Of a stretch of DNA of 12,487 nucleotides, positions 6,060-12,487 are shown in pieces. The first letter of the stretch is position 1; every line of letters begins with the position of its first letter. The DNA is from CAZHOV01 sp964534315 (GTDB taxonomy: Bacteria > Bacteroidota > Bacteroidia > Chitinophagales > Saprospiraceae). A program made the translations under genes and the position numbers. Below the pieces are notes generated by a model. The model saw only the letters and a list, made by a program, of their open reading frames with translations, did not search any database and was not told where the DNA came from. The stretch is taken from assembly GCA_964534315.1 (NCBI GenBank), contig CAZHOV010000168.1:1-12487 (forward strand). Reading direction: 5' to 3'.

Positions 6060-7112
6060 TCACTTCGCTTTTTCCAGCGTAAAGCCGAAGGTAGAGCCAT
6101 GACTTTTGGAGCTGCGTACCTGGATGGTTTGTTGATGCGCTTCGACGATATGTTTGACGATGGAGAGGCCAAGACCGGAGCCGCCCTGAGTTCGGGAACG
6201 GCTTTTATCGACCCGGTAGAAGCGGTCAAAAACCCGGTTAAGATGCTCTTTGCTGATGCCGATACCATCGTCTGCTACTTCAACCAGAATATAATTGACC
6301 ATATCGTAAAAGCTGACCTTGGTGTGGCCTCCTTTTTTGCCATATTTTATGGAGTTGGTGATCAGGTTGGTCAATACTTGCCGGATGTTTTCGCGATCCG
6401 CTTTGACAATGAAGTTTTTGCTGGCCCCCTCCTTAAAGAACAGCTGAATTTCTCGTTCTTTAGCCTGCATTTCGAGGTCTTCGAAAACCTCTTCGGTCAA
6501 GCTTTTAATATCGAAGTTTTGCATTTCAAGGACCAGATTACCCGATTCCAGCTTGGCAATGGCGTCGAGATCTTCGACGATCGTCTGAAGCCGGTCAAGA
6601 TTCATGATGGCCTTATTGAGGTAGGATATATTGATGGTTTCATCGTACAGCCCTCCCTCCTGAAGGGTTAGGAGGTACCCTTGCAGGTTGAAAATAGGCG
6701 TTTTGAGCTCATGGGAAATATCTCCCAGGAAATTACGGCGATAGATTTCCAGTGCTTTAAGGCTTTCAATCTCCTTATTTTGGGAAGTTGCCCACTCGGC
6801 AACTTCTTTTTCGACCTCACCGACAATATCTTTGTTGATATCTATTTTGGAAGCTTTCTTTTTAGATTCCACTTTGAGTTGGTGAATACTCTTGTAGATG
6901 AGTTTTATTTTTCGGTAGATATACTTTTTTAGCGCTTCAATGAAAATAAAATAGGCGAGAATAAGCGTAAATAAGGGAGCATAAATAAAAGTCCCCAACC
7001 CCAGATCGGCAAGGTTGATAAATTTTATGAATAATAAGCTTGCGAGCAACAACAATGCTACTACTATGGAAGCAGAGATAGCGATCTGATGAGGTGTTGC
7101 ATTCTTAAGCAT
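6060..7112 (-). CDS. Sensor histidine kinase, PhoR-like, without periplasmic sensor domain
   Basis: A 350-residue kinase. Two membrane helices lie at about 9-33 and 41-60 with only ~7 residues between them, so there is no room for a periplasmic sensor domain. A long helical linker follows (61-125). HisKA carries the phospho-acceptor His134 in FLGDISHELKTPI. The ATPase domain has the N box (NLITNSIKYG, Asn253), G1 box (DDGIGI, Asp282), F box (VFDRFYRVD, 295-302) and G2 box (GGSGLGLSIVK, 310-320), all intact. It should phosphorylate the response regulator encoded 3 nt upstream on the same strand. The short loop suggests intramembrane or cytoplasmic sensing, or partner-dependent input. The ATG at 7112 fits the regulator-kinase spacing. 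The signal is not deducible from the neighbours. Confidence 0.93.
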   Translation of the reverse strand: MLKNATPHQIAISASIVVALLLLASLLFIKFINLADLGLGTFIYAPLFTLILAYFIFIEALKKYIYRKIKLIYKSIHQLKVESKKKASKIDINKDIVGEVEKEVAEWATSQNKEIESLKALEIYRRNFLGDISHELKTPIFNLQGYLLTLQEGGLYDETINISYLNKAIMNLDRLQTIVEDLDAIAKLESGNLVLEMQNFDIKSLTEEVFEDLEMQAKEREIQLFFKEGASKNFIVKADRENIRQVLTNLITNSIKYGKKGGHTKVSFYDMVNYILVEVADDGIGISKEHLNRVFDRFYRVDKSRSRTQGGSGLGLSIVKHIVEAHQQTIQVRSSKSHGSTFGFTLEKAK

Positions 7113-7115
7113 TCC

Positions 7116-7808
7116 TTAAAATTCAAATTTATAACCTATCCCCTTGACGGTTTTGATATAATTACTTCCAAGTTTTTCCCGTAGTTTTCGAATATGAACA
7201 TCGATCGTTCGGTTTCCGACAATGACGTCCGTACCCCAGATTTTATTAAAGATTTCTTCGCGGGAAAAGACTTTCCCTGGTTTGGAGACAAGCAGGCTTA
7301 GCAGTTCAAACTCCTTCTTAGCCAGATCAATAGAGTGCCCATCTTTTTCTACCGAAACCTTATCTTTATCAATTACCAAATTTCCGATACTAATAATATG
7401 TTGCTCCTCTTCCCCATTTTCTGAACGCCCGGACCTTCGCAGCAAAGCATTAATTCTGCTCACTAATACCCTTGGACGTATTGGCTTGGTAATGTAATCG
7501 TCTCCTCCGACATCCAGCGCAGCGATTTGCGAATAATCCTCATTGCGGGCCGTCAAAAAGGCGATCAGGGTGTTTTGAAAGTCAGGATTCGAACGGATAG
7601 TCCTACATACTTCCACTCCATCAATTTGAGGCATCATGATATCCAGGATGATCAAATTCGGCTTTTCCGAATTGGCAATTTCAAGCGCCAGACTACCATT
7701 GTTAGCAGTTAGCGTATTGAACCCTTCTTTTTTAAGGTTGTAGCTGACAAATTCCAGGATGTCCGGCTCATCGTCTACAATTAAGATTTTTACGTTTTCT
7801 TTTTCCAT
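7116..7808 (-). CDS. OmpR/PhoB-family response regulator
   Basis: A 230-residue DNA-binding response regulator. The receiver domain (about 6-124) has the acidic pair Asp12/Asp13 (IVDDEPD), phospho-acceptor Asp56 (LIILDIMMP), Thr86 (FLTARNE) and Lys108 (YITKPI). The C-terminal winged helix (about 138-229) has DLAKKEFELLSLL, FSREEIFNKIWG, the recognition helix NRTIDVHIRKLREKL and the wing TVKGIGYKFEF. It is the partner of the kinase that follows after 3 nt. Both genes probably share a promoter in the 141-bp gap upstream. The architecture is that of PhoB/PhoP-type activators; the regulon cannot be read from this window. Confidence 0.95.
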   Translation of the reverse strand: MEKENVKILIVDDEPDILEFVSYNLKKEGFNTLTANNGSLALEIANSEKPNLIILDIMMPQIDGVEVCRTIRSNPDFQNTLIAFLTARNEDYSQIAALDVGGDDYITKPIRPRVLVSRINALLRRSGRSENGEEEQHIISIGNLVIDKDKVSVEKDGHSIDLAKKEFELLSLLVSKPGKVFSREEIFNKIWGTDVIVGNRTIDVHIRKLREKLGSNYIKTVKGIGYKFEF

Positions 7809-7914
7809 AGTTATTCAACCTAAGTGCTAAAAATGGAGAATTTAGAGTAAAAAATTGAAAGATATAGTTGTTTGTTTAATTTTAGCTGTAAAATAGTTCA
7901 ACAATTGGCCAAAT

Positions 7915-7922
7915 CAAAATTA
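7915..7922 (-). promoter_or_regulatory. Candidate -7 box for the two-component operon
   Basis: On the minus strand this reads TAATTTTG, fitting TAnnTTTG. It lies about 106 nt before the regulator start at 7808. It sits inside a perfect inverted repeat, AAATCAA/TTGATTT with a 5-nt loop (7911-7929), which might be an operator, for example for autoregulation. No matching -33 element is seen. Confidence 0.25.
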
Positions 7923-7949
7923 TTGATTTACATTTTTTACCACATCCGG

Positions 7950-8303
7950 TTAGTCAACCTCCTTTTTTTCTTTTGATTGCTCGGTCACTTCCGCTTTATT
8001 TAGTTTTTCAATCACTTTGATATAGACCAATTCGAGCCGTTTGGGATGATTGTTTAATTCTTCGATCTTCGCTTCGTAGACTGCCCGCTTCATTCCGTGA
8101 ATTTCGGCCAGTTGATCGTAATATACTTCTGCCATGCTGTCTCGTACAAAAGAGCTGGTACGTTGAAGACTAGCTTCTACCAGATGTATATCCGCAATGA
8201 TATCGACCAGTTTAGCTTCTTCCTTCGTCAATTCCTTATTATTTCCACAACTCGTCAATAGAAAAGACAGCAGTACCATTAAAAAAAAGGATGTTTTGCT
8301 CAT
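7950..8303 (-). CDS. DUF4296-family lipoprotein
   Basis: A 117-residue protein with a lipoprotein signal: a hydrophobic stretch from Phe6 to Leu16 and the lipobox LLTSC with Cys19 as the acylated residue, then GNNKELT. The mature part carries the DUF4296 pattern, with helices around VDIIADIHLVEASLQR, YYDQLAEIHGMKRAVYEAKIEELNNHPKRLELVYIKVIEKL. The C-terminus is a charged tail (EQSKEKKEVD). The family is found mainly in Bacteroidota and has no assigned function. Its ATG overlaps the stop of the upstream phosphatase gene by 4 nt (ATGA), so the two are translationally coupled. Likely attached to a membrane facing the periplasm. Confidence 0.85.
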   Translation of the reverse strand: MSKTSFFLMVLLSFLLTSCGNNKELTKEEAKLVDIIADIHLVEASLQRTSSFVRDSMAEVYYDQLAEIHGMKRAVYEAKIEELNNHPKRLELVYIKVIEKLNKAEVTEQSKEKKEVD

Positions 8304-8797
8304 TTCTTAAATTGTTTTGGATAGTAAAAGGCAACCAATTGGCCTTTTACATAACTCAGGTTTTTCCAATGGTCGGCATTAGCTTCCACAACTCCGATAC
8401 CACAAGTGGGAACATTGTCAATAAATCCTTCATTAAACCGATTAACTAAATCGGTATAAGTGGGATTGTGGCCAAAAATAAGCACCACCTTATGTTGATC
8501 GTCAACTTTTTCTAAAACCTCTAATACTTCAGATTCAGAAGCGAGATACAATTCTTTCTTCACCTCGATTGCGGAGGGCTCGATACCGAATGCGGCTGCA
8601 AAATAATTAGCGGTGGTCAATGCTCGTTTGGCAGAACTGCTGATAATCAAGTCCGGTTTTTGTTCTTTTTCCTTCAAAAATTTGGCCATAAATGGAGCAT
8701 CGCGCAACCCTCGTTTATTCAGCGGGCGGTCATGATCGCTCAATTCGGGATTGTCCCAACTTGATTTAGCATGCCGGACAAATATAATTTTTTTCAT
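8300..8797 (-). CDS. SixA-type histidine phosphatase
   Basis: A 165-residue member of the histidine phosphatase superfamily. The catalytic motif is RHAKS with Arg8 and His9. Other active-site residues are Arg58 (SSAKRALTTA), Glu82 (KKELYLA) and His110 (LIFGHNPTYTDL). Length and layout match SixA, which removes phosphate from phosphohistidine in phosphorelay proteins in E. coli. In Bacteroidota the substrate is not established. It is the first gene of a two-gene unit with the DUF4296 lipoprotein. A TACCTTTG box 41 bases upstream is a good promoter candidate. No signal peptide, so cytoplasmic. Confidence 0.92.
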   Translation of the reverse strand: MKKIIFVRHAKSSWDNPELSDHDRPLNKRGLRDAPFMAKFLKEKEQKPDLIISSSAKRALTTANYFAAAFGIEPSAIEVKKELYLASESEVLEVLEKVDDQHKVVLIFGHNPTYTDLVNRFNEGFIDNVPTCGIGVVEANADHWKNLSYVKGQLVAFYYPKQFKK

Positions 8798-8823
8798 ATT
8801 TACGCAGTTTGACGGGTTTAAAT

Positions 8824-8855
8824 TTTGATTTGATGTACAAAGGTATGTAACTTTA
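8824..8855 (+). promoter_or_regulatory. Possible divergent promoter for the SWIM-rlmH genes
   Basis: TTTG at 8824-8827 and TAACTTTA at 8848-8855 are 20 bases apart, close to the Bacteroidota -33/-7 arrangement, with the last base of the -7 box off consensus. It would interleave with the leftward promoter, so the two units may be coordinated. An AGGAG at 8874-8878 lies 11 nt before the chosen ATG at 8890. Confidence 0.25.
8838..8845 (-). promoter_or_regulatory. Bacteroidota -7 box (TACCTTTG) for the phosphatase-lipoprotein unit
   Basis: Read on the minus strand, TACCTTTG fits TAnnTTTG perfectly, and TACC-TTTG is a frequent form in this phylum. It lies about 40 nt upstream of the ATG at 8797. 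A clear -33 element was not found. Confidence 0.4.
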
Positions 8856-8889
8856 CTATTTATTTTATTCTTGAGGAGCCTTGATCATC

Positions 8890-10587
8890 ATGTCAAAAAA
8901 AGTTCATCTGACCCAATTAGAGCAATTTTTCCCACCCGAATTAATTGAGCAGGGAAGCCGCTTATTTGCAGAAGACCGCATCAACGGAACTGAGCAGGCT
9001 ACCAAAAACCTTTGGATAGTAACGATCAATGATGACGAACATTTGCTGGAAGTAGAGGTATTACTTTCTGGAAAAAAGGTTAAGCAATTTACTTGCGATT
9101 GCGGAGGGTTTCAGGAAGAGGGCATCTGTAGCCATGTTGTAGCGGCCCTATTAATGGTCCGGGATAAACGGACCAACAACGTACGAGAAGGAAAAAAGAA
9201 AAAAGAAAAAGAAGAAACGCCCAAGCGGCTAACAACAAACCTGGTTCTTCAATCTATCTCTCAAGATGAACTTGCACAGTTTGTGCGAGATTATGCTCGT
9301 CAAAATCGCCATTTCTCACTATTGCTAAAAACCCACTTTGCCGATAAGGTAAATTTATTAGATAATTATGAAAAGTATAATGAATTACTAAAGTCTATTA
9401 TCAACCTCTACCGGCAACAAGGCAAGCCCCTTACCCAAAATTCCGAATTGCAAATAGCCAAATTGGGGAATGAATTAATTGAAATCGCTACAGCAAATGT
9501 TGAAGAAAAACACTACAAAGAGGCCATTTCCATCATCAGCGCCATCTTAAAACGCATCGGAAAATTATATCGGACAGCCGGAAAAGGCCAAACTTCCATG
9601 GGCCAACTGATCATTGCGGCTTTGGATATCGGAAAAGCATTGCTGGCCGAACGCACTCTTTCGCCTGCATTGAAAGAAGAAATCTGGGACTCCTGCGTCA
9701 ACGTATTCGATAAACCGATTACCTTAGATTACGATCTATCCAAAAACTTCCTGGAACTTTTTTTCCTCCTCTCCGAAGAACTCAATAAGGCACACGATTT
9801 AATGGAAATCCTTGAAATAAATAATAACAACCGGTTTCGGAATAAAGATACTGAAGGGCTTTTTATAGCCTTTCAATTTATACTGGCGGCCAAGTACCCT
9901 AATATATTTGAGTTAAAACCCCTCCATGCAAAAGTGTCGGACAATTTCCCCGTATTTGAAGCGCTGATCAACCAGTTGCTTCTTCAACAAGCATGGAAAA
10001 CAGCTGAAGATATCCTCACAACTACCATCGAGCAAAATCAATATCCCGATCAAGAAACAGCCCTAAATATTAAAAAACTGGAAATTGAAACCGGGAAAGG
10101 CAACACTAAAGCTATTAGAAAGTTAGCCAAAAAGGTGTTTTTACTAACACTAGATTTTCAGTATTTTGATCTATATAAAAAGCATTCCGGGGATAAATGG
10201 GCGAAGAAAAAGAGAAAATTACTGGAAGCCATTCCCGAAGACACGCTCGAATTTTGCCAGTTGAAAGCAGAGGTACTGAAACGCGAACTTCACGATGACG
10301 AGCTAATAGAATTTTTGGATAAATGCGGTTCAATTGATCTGCTGGAAGCCTACACGGAGTATTTGATCGAGCAAGAAAAACAGAAGTCCAAAAGGCTCTA
10401 TCCCAAAATTCTAGCTCACTACCTCAATACCCATGTAGGCAGGAAAGCCGCGGAGAGGGTCAGGAAACTTATCGTACACCTCAATCGTCTGGGCGAAAAA
10501 AAGCTGGCCATGCAATTGGTCGAAGAGATCAGACAACAATTCTCAGAACGGAAATCGCTGATGGAAGAACTCGCATTATTCCGTTAA
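8890..10587 (+). CDS. SWIM zinc-finger protein with helical repeat region
   Basis: A 565-residue protein starting at the ATG at 8890 (MSKKVHL). A TTG nine bases upstream would only add three residues and leave no room for the AGGAG ribosome-binding site at 8874-8878. The SWIM finger is CxCx8CxH: Cys69, Cys71, Cys80 and His82, in FTCDCGGFQEEGICSHVVAALL. A very basic and acidic linker follows (GKKKKEKEETPKR, about 101-113). The rest, ~450 residues, is mostly alpha-helical with many Leu/Ala/Glu heptad-like segments resembling HEAT or TPR-type solenoids, but I recognise no named domain. No helicase motifs are present, unlike the SWIM proteins fused or paired with SNF2 helicases. A nucleic-acid or protein-binding role is plausible. 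It ends 22 nt before rlmH and is probably cotranscribed with it. Confidence 0.85.
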   Translation: MSKKVHLTQLEQFFPPELIEQGSRLFAEDRINGTEQATKNLWIVTINDDEHLLEVEVLLSGKKVKQFTCDCGGFQEEGICSHVVAALLMVRDKRTNNVREGKKKKEKEETPKRLTTNLVLQSISQDELAQFVRDYARQNRHFSLLLKTHFADKVNLLDNYEKYNELLKSIINLYRQQGKPLTQNSELQIAKLGNELIEIATANVEEKHYKEAISIISAILKRIGKLYRTAGKGQTSMGQLIIAALDIGKALLAERTLSPALKEEIWDSCVNVFDKPITLDYDLSKNFLELFFLLSEELNKAHDLMEILEINNNNRFRNKDTEGLFIAFQFILAAKYPNIFELKPLHAKVSDNFPVFEALINQLLLQQAWKTAEDILTTTIEQNQYPDQETALNIKKLEIETGKGNTKAIRKLAKKVFLLTLDFQYFDLYKKHSGDKWAKKKRKLLEAIPEDTLEFCQLKAEVLKRELHDDELIEFLDKCGSIDLLEAYTEYLIEQEKQKSKRLYPKILAHYLNTHVGRKAAERVRKLIVHLNRLGEKKLAMQLVEEIRQQFSERKSLMEELALFR

Positions 10588-10609
10588 TTACTTTTCAAAT
10601 GATGAATCT

Positions 10610-11086
10610 GTGAAAATAGAACTTTGGGTCATCGGAAAAACTAAACCAGCCTACTTGAAGGAAGGCATTTCGGTATTTGAAAAACGGATCGCCCGGTATC
10701 ACTCTTTTTCATACGTGGAATTTCCAGATAAAAAGCGGGATAAAACCAATAATGAAGCCCTCCAAAAAAGTAAGGAAAGTCAATTGGTACTATCCAAATT
10801 AGAGGCGAGAGACTATTTGATCCTACTCGATGAAAACGGAAAGCAATACACTTCACTGGAATTCGCCTCTTTCCTGGAAAAACGGTTAATGGATTCCGGA
10901 AACGCCCGTATCCTCTTTTTGGTCGGAGGTGCCTACGGATTTGATGAAAAGCTGTACCGGAGAGCTAACCAACAATTGTCACTTAGCAAACTGACCTTTT
11001 CTCATCAGATGGTTCGCTTGTTTTTTCTGGAGCAACTTTACCGGGCATTTACCATCCTTAAAAACGAACCCTACCATAATGAATAG
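10610..11086 (+). CDS. rlmH: 23S rRNA (pseudouridine1915-N3)-methyltransferase RlmH
   Basis: A 158-residue SPOUT-class methyltransferase that methylates pseudouridine 1915 in helix 69 of 23S rRNA, using S-adenosylmethionine, on assembled 70S ribosomes. Hallmarks: the N-terminus MKIELWVIGKTK, LLDENGKQYTSLEFA, the SAM-binding knot FLVGGAYGFDEKLY, LSLSKLTFSHQMVRLFFLEQLYRAF, and the family-typical C-terminus NEPYHNE. Length is normal (about 155). The start is a GTG codon; there is no in-frame ATG giving a better N-terminus. It follows the SWIM gene by 22 nt. No strong terminator is seen after it. Confidence 0.97.
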   Translation: MKIELWVIGKTKPAYLKEGISVFEKRIARYHSFSYVEFPDKKRDKTNNEALQKSKESQLVLSKLEARDYLILLDENGKQYTSLEFASFLEKRLMDSGNARILFLVGGAYGFDEKLYRRANQQLSLSKLTFSHQMVRLFFLEQLYRAFTILKNEPYHNE

Positions 11087-11186
11087 AGACAAAAGGCGTT
11101 TTGCATGCCCAAGCTTTCAAAAAACCAATAAATAATTGTAATTTCCGCCAATACTAAACGGAGGAATAATTGAAAAAATACGAAAA

Positions 11187-11810
11187 ATGAGCATCACATT
11201 GATCATTGTATTACTAACGGCCCTGATCTCTTATCAGTCATTCAACAACAGGGATATGTTTCTCAAGCTCCAACACTGGCCTCACGAAGAAGCTAATACG
11301 AATGAGTACCACCGCTGGTTAACTTCAGGCTTTGTCCACGGCAGCTGGATGCATTTGCTGATCAATATGTATGTTTTATGGATATTCGGGGAGGCGATTG
11401 AATTCCGTTTCGTACGTGAATTTGGGCCCGTAATGGGCAGGATCAATTTCTTGTTGTTATACATACTCACCATTGTTGCAGCCAACATCCCCACTTACTT
11501 CAGACATAGAAACAATTCCTCCTTTGCCAGCGTTGGCGCTTCCGGTGGCGTTTCAGGGATCGTTTTTGCCTTCATTCTGTTTTATCCCTTTCAGCAATTA
11601 TTGCTGTTTTTCATCCTCCCGATGCCCGCTATAATAGCCGGTATTTTATTTTTAGGATATTCCACTTATGCCAGCAGAAATCCGCACGATCGTATCGATC
11701 ATGAAGCCCACTTTTACGGTGCCGTTTTCGGCTTTATTTTTACTATCGTTTTAAAACCTGCCCTATTCATGCAGTTTATCCAGCAACTTACCGAGGGGCT
11801 TCCCTTCTAA
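11187..11810 (+). CDS. Rhomboid-family intramembrane serine protease
   Basis: A 207-residue polytopic membrane protein with about six transmembrane segments. The catalytic dyad is Ser119 in the VGASGGVSG motif and His175 in DHEAHFYGAVFG. The HxxxN motif His56-LLI-Asn60 (WMHLLINMYVLW) stabilises the oxyanion hole. These are the diagnostic elements of active rhomboids, which cut substrates within the membrane; substrates here are unknown. The length is that of a minimal six-helix form with no extra domain. A GGAGG lies 24 nt upstream of the ATG, too far to be an ideal ribosome-binding site. The NUDIX gene starts 11 nt after its stop, so the two are likely cotranscribed. Confidence 0.93.
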   Translation: MSITLIIVLLTALISYQSFNNRDMFLKLQHWPHEEANTNEYHRWLTSGFVHGSWMHLLINMYVLWIFGEAIEFRFVREFGPVMGRINFLLLYILTIVAANIPTYFRHRNNSSFASVGASGGVSGIVFAFILFYPFQQLLLFFILPMPAIIAGILFLGYSTYASRNPHDRIDHEAHFYGAVFGFIFTIVLKPALFMQFIQQLTEGLPF

Positions 11811-11821
11811 CCCCACTGATT

Positions 11822-12409
11822 ATGAAGAACCCTTGGAAAACAACCTCCGTCAAGGAGATATATGATAACCCCTGGATCAAGCTCACTCACCGGGAGGTGA
11901 TCAATCCCTCGGGCAATGAGGGCATATATGGCGTCGTTCATTTCAAAAATATAGCGGTTGGAATTATTCCTTTGGATGAAGAAGACCATACCTGGCTTGT
12001 CGGTCAATACCGGTATACGTTAGAGCAATATAGCTGGGAAATTCCCGAGGGCGGCAGCCCGGTAGGAGAATCTATCCTTGAATCTGCCAAGCGCGAATTA
12101 AAGGAAGAAACAGGCATAGAAGCTGCTGAGTGGGAGCAATTCCTGGAGATCCACCTCTCCAATTCCGTGACCGACGAATACGGCGTTGCTTTTGTAGCCC
12201 GCAATCTTTCCTTTGGAGCCGCCAATCCCGAAGATACCGAACAGTTAAAAGTAAAAAAACTTCCGTTCAAAGAGGTAGTCGGGATGGTGATGCGCGGCGA
12301 GATTACCGACGCACTTAGCGTATCGGCGGTGTTAAAGTTGGCGATGAAATTGGGAAAGTGGGAAAGTGGGAAAGTGGGAAAGTTGGAAAGTAGGAAAGTT
12401 GGAAAGTAG
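11822..12409 (+). CDS. NUDIX hydrolase (ADP-sugar pyrophosphatase-like)
   Basis: A 195-residue NUDIX protein. The Nudix box Gx5Ex7REUxEExGU is complete: Gly77, Glu83, Arg91-Glu92-Leu93, Glu95-Glu96 and Gly98-Ile99. The upstream SWEIPEGG segment and GQYRYTLEQ resemble ADP-ribose/ADP-sugar pyrophosphatases, which cleave nucleoside diphosphate sugars to AMP and a sugar phosphate; the exact substrate is inferred only by resemblance. The fold appears to end near residue 177 (LKLAMKL). The last ~18 codons (GKWESGKVGK and so on) are read straight from an 8-bp tandem repeat, and the TAG stop arises where a repeat unit beginning with A follows one ending in GT. A change in repeat number would alter only this tail. 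It follows the rhomboid gene by 11 nt. Confidence 0.9.
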   Translation: MKNPWKTTSVKEIYDNPWIKLTHREVINPSGNEGIYGVVHFKNIAVGIIPLDEEDHTWLVGQYRYTLEQYSWEIPEGGSPVGESILESAKRELKEETGIEAAEWEQFLEIHLSNSVTDEYGVAFVARNLSFGAANPEDTEQLKVKKLPFKEVVGMVMRGEITDALSVSAVLKLAMKLGKWESGKVGKLESRKVGK

Positions 12410-12487
12410 GAAAATGGGAAAATAGGAAAATGGGAAAGTAGGAAAATGGGAAAATAGGAAAATGGGAAAGTAGGAAAATGGGAAAAT
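12352..12487 (+). repeat. 8-bp tandem repeat, 17 units, continuing past the window
   Basis: The unit is NGGAAA(G/A)T, repeated 17 times without a phase break in exactly 136 bases. The first four units are GGGAAAGT. Later ones alternate AGGAAAAT with GGGAAAAT or GGGAAAGT. From 12424 a higher-order unit of four (32 bp) is repeated perfectly twice, 12424-12455 and 12456-12487. The first ~7 units encode the C-terminus and stop of the NUDIX gene; the rest is downstream. The window ends inside the array, so its full length is unknown. One strand is purine-rich (G/A) with only the last T of each unit as pyrimidine. Confidence 0.97.

Noticed and set aside
6042..6671. 209-codon frame on the plus strand
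   Set aside because: Antisense shadow of the histidine kinase, whose motifs on the minus strand are unmistakable.
7911..7929. Hairpin AAATCAA/TTGATTT as a terminator
   Set aside because: The stem is entirely weak (AT-rich) and is not followed by a T run on the minus strand; it is more likely an operator-like repeat or chance.
11087..11186. Possible terminator or promoter between rlmH and the rhomboid gene
   Set aside because: Only short imperfect inverted repeats (TCCG/CGGA) without a T run, and no clear TAnnTTTG box.

Overview
The window looks like a chromosomal segment from a member of the Bacteroidota, probably a Saprospiria-type (Lewinella/Haliscomenobacter-like) bacterium. Clues are a secreted enzyme ending in a type IX secretion (Por) sorting domain, a DUF4296 lipoprotein, few clear Shine-Dalgarno sites, TAnnTTTG-type -7 promoter motifs, and intergenic palindromes of the GCTCCGGAGGAGC kind that are, to my recollection, common in this phylum. 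The genus is inference.

Layout. 1-883 is AT-rich and essentially gene-free. It carries an unreported-looking 273-bp element with long imperfect terminal inverted repeats (398-670), followed directly by the last ~45 codons of what looks like a Tn3-family transposase (655-807). 884-1375 is a CRISPR array of eight identical 30-bp repeats and seven spacers. Its reverse complement ends in ATTGAAAC, so it should be transcribed leftwards, with the leader at 1376-1603. Next on the same strand are cas2, cas1 and cas4 (1604-3393). This is a complete spacer-acquisition module with no interference gene anywhere in the window. A divergent Uma2-family nuclease gene (3429-4136) then runs 95 bp into the 3' end of a secreted serine hydrolase gene (4042-5358).

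5359-6059 is a 700-bp intergenic stretch with seven 13-bp palindromes of two families arranged as a mirror image (A A B B / B' B' A'). After it come a two-component pair (response regulator 7116-7808, kinase 6060-7112, same strand, 3-nt gap) and a translationally coupled pair, a SixA-type histidine phosphatase (8300-8797) and a DUF4296 lipoprotein (7950-8303). A divergent promoter region separates these from a rightward gene set: a SWIM zinc-finger protein, RlmH (23S rRNA pseudouridine methyltransferase), a rhomboid-family intramembrane protease and a NUDIX hydrolase. The NUDIX gene ends inside an 8-bp tandem repeat (12352-12487) that continues past the window edge.

The most interesting parts are the effector-less CRISPR adaptation locus beside transposon debris, the TIR element, the mirrored palindrome cluster and the tandem repeat that forms the end of a coding sequence. 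The housekeeping genes on the right are ordinary. I did not find a clearly new multi-gene system.
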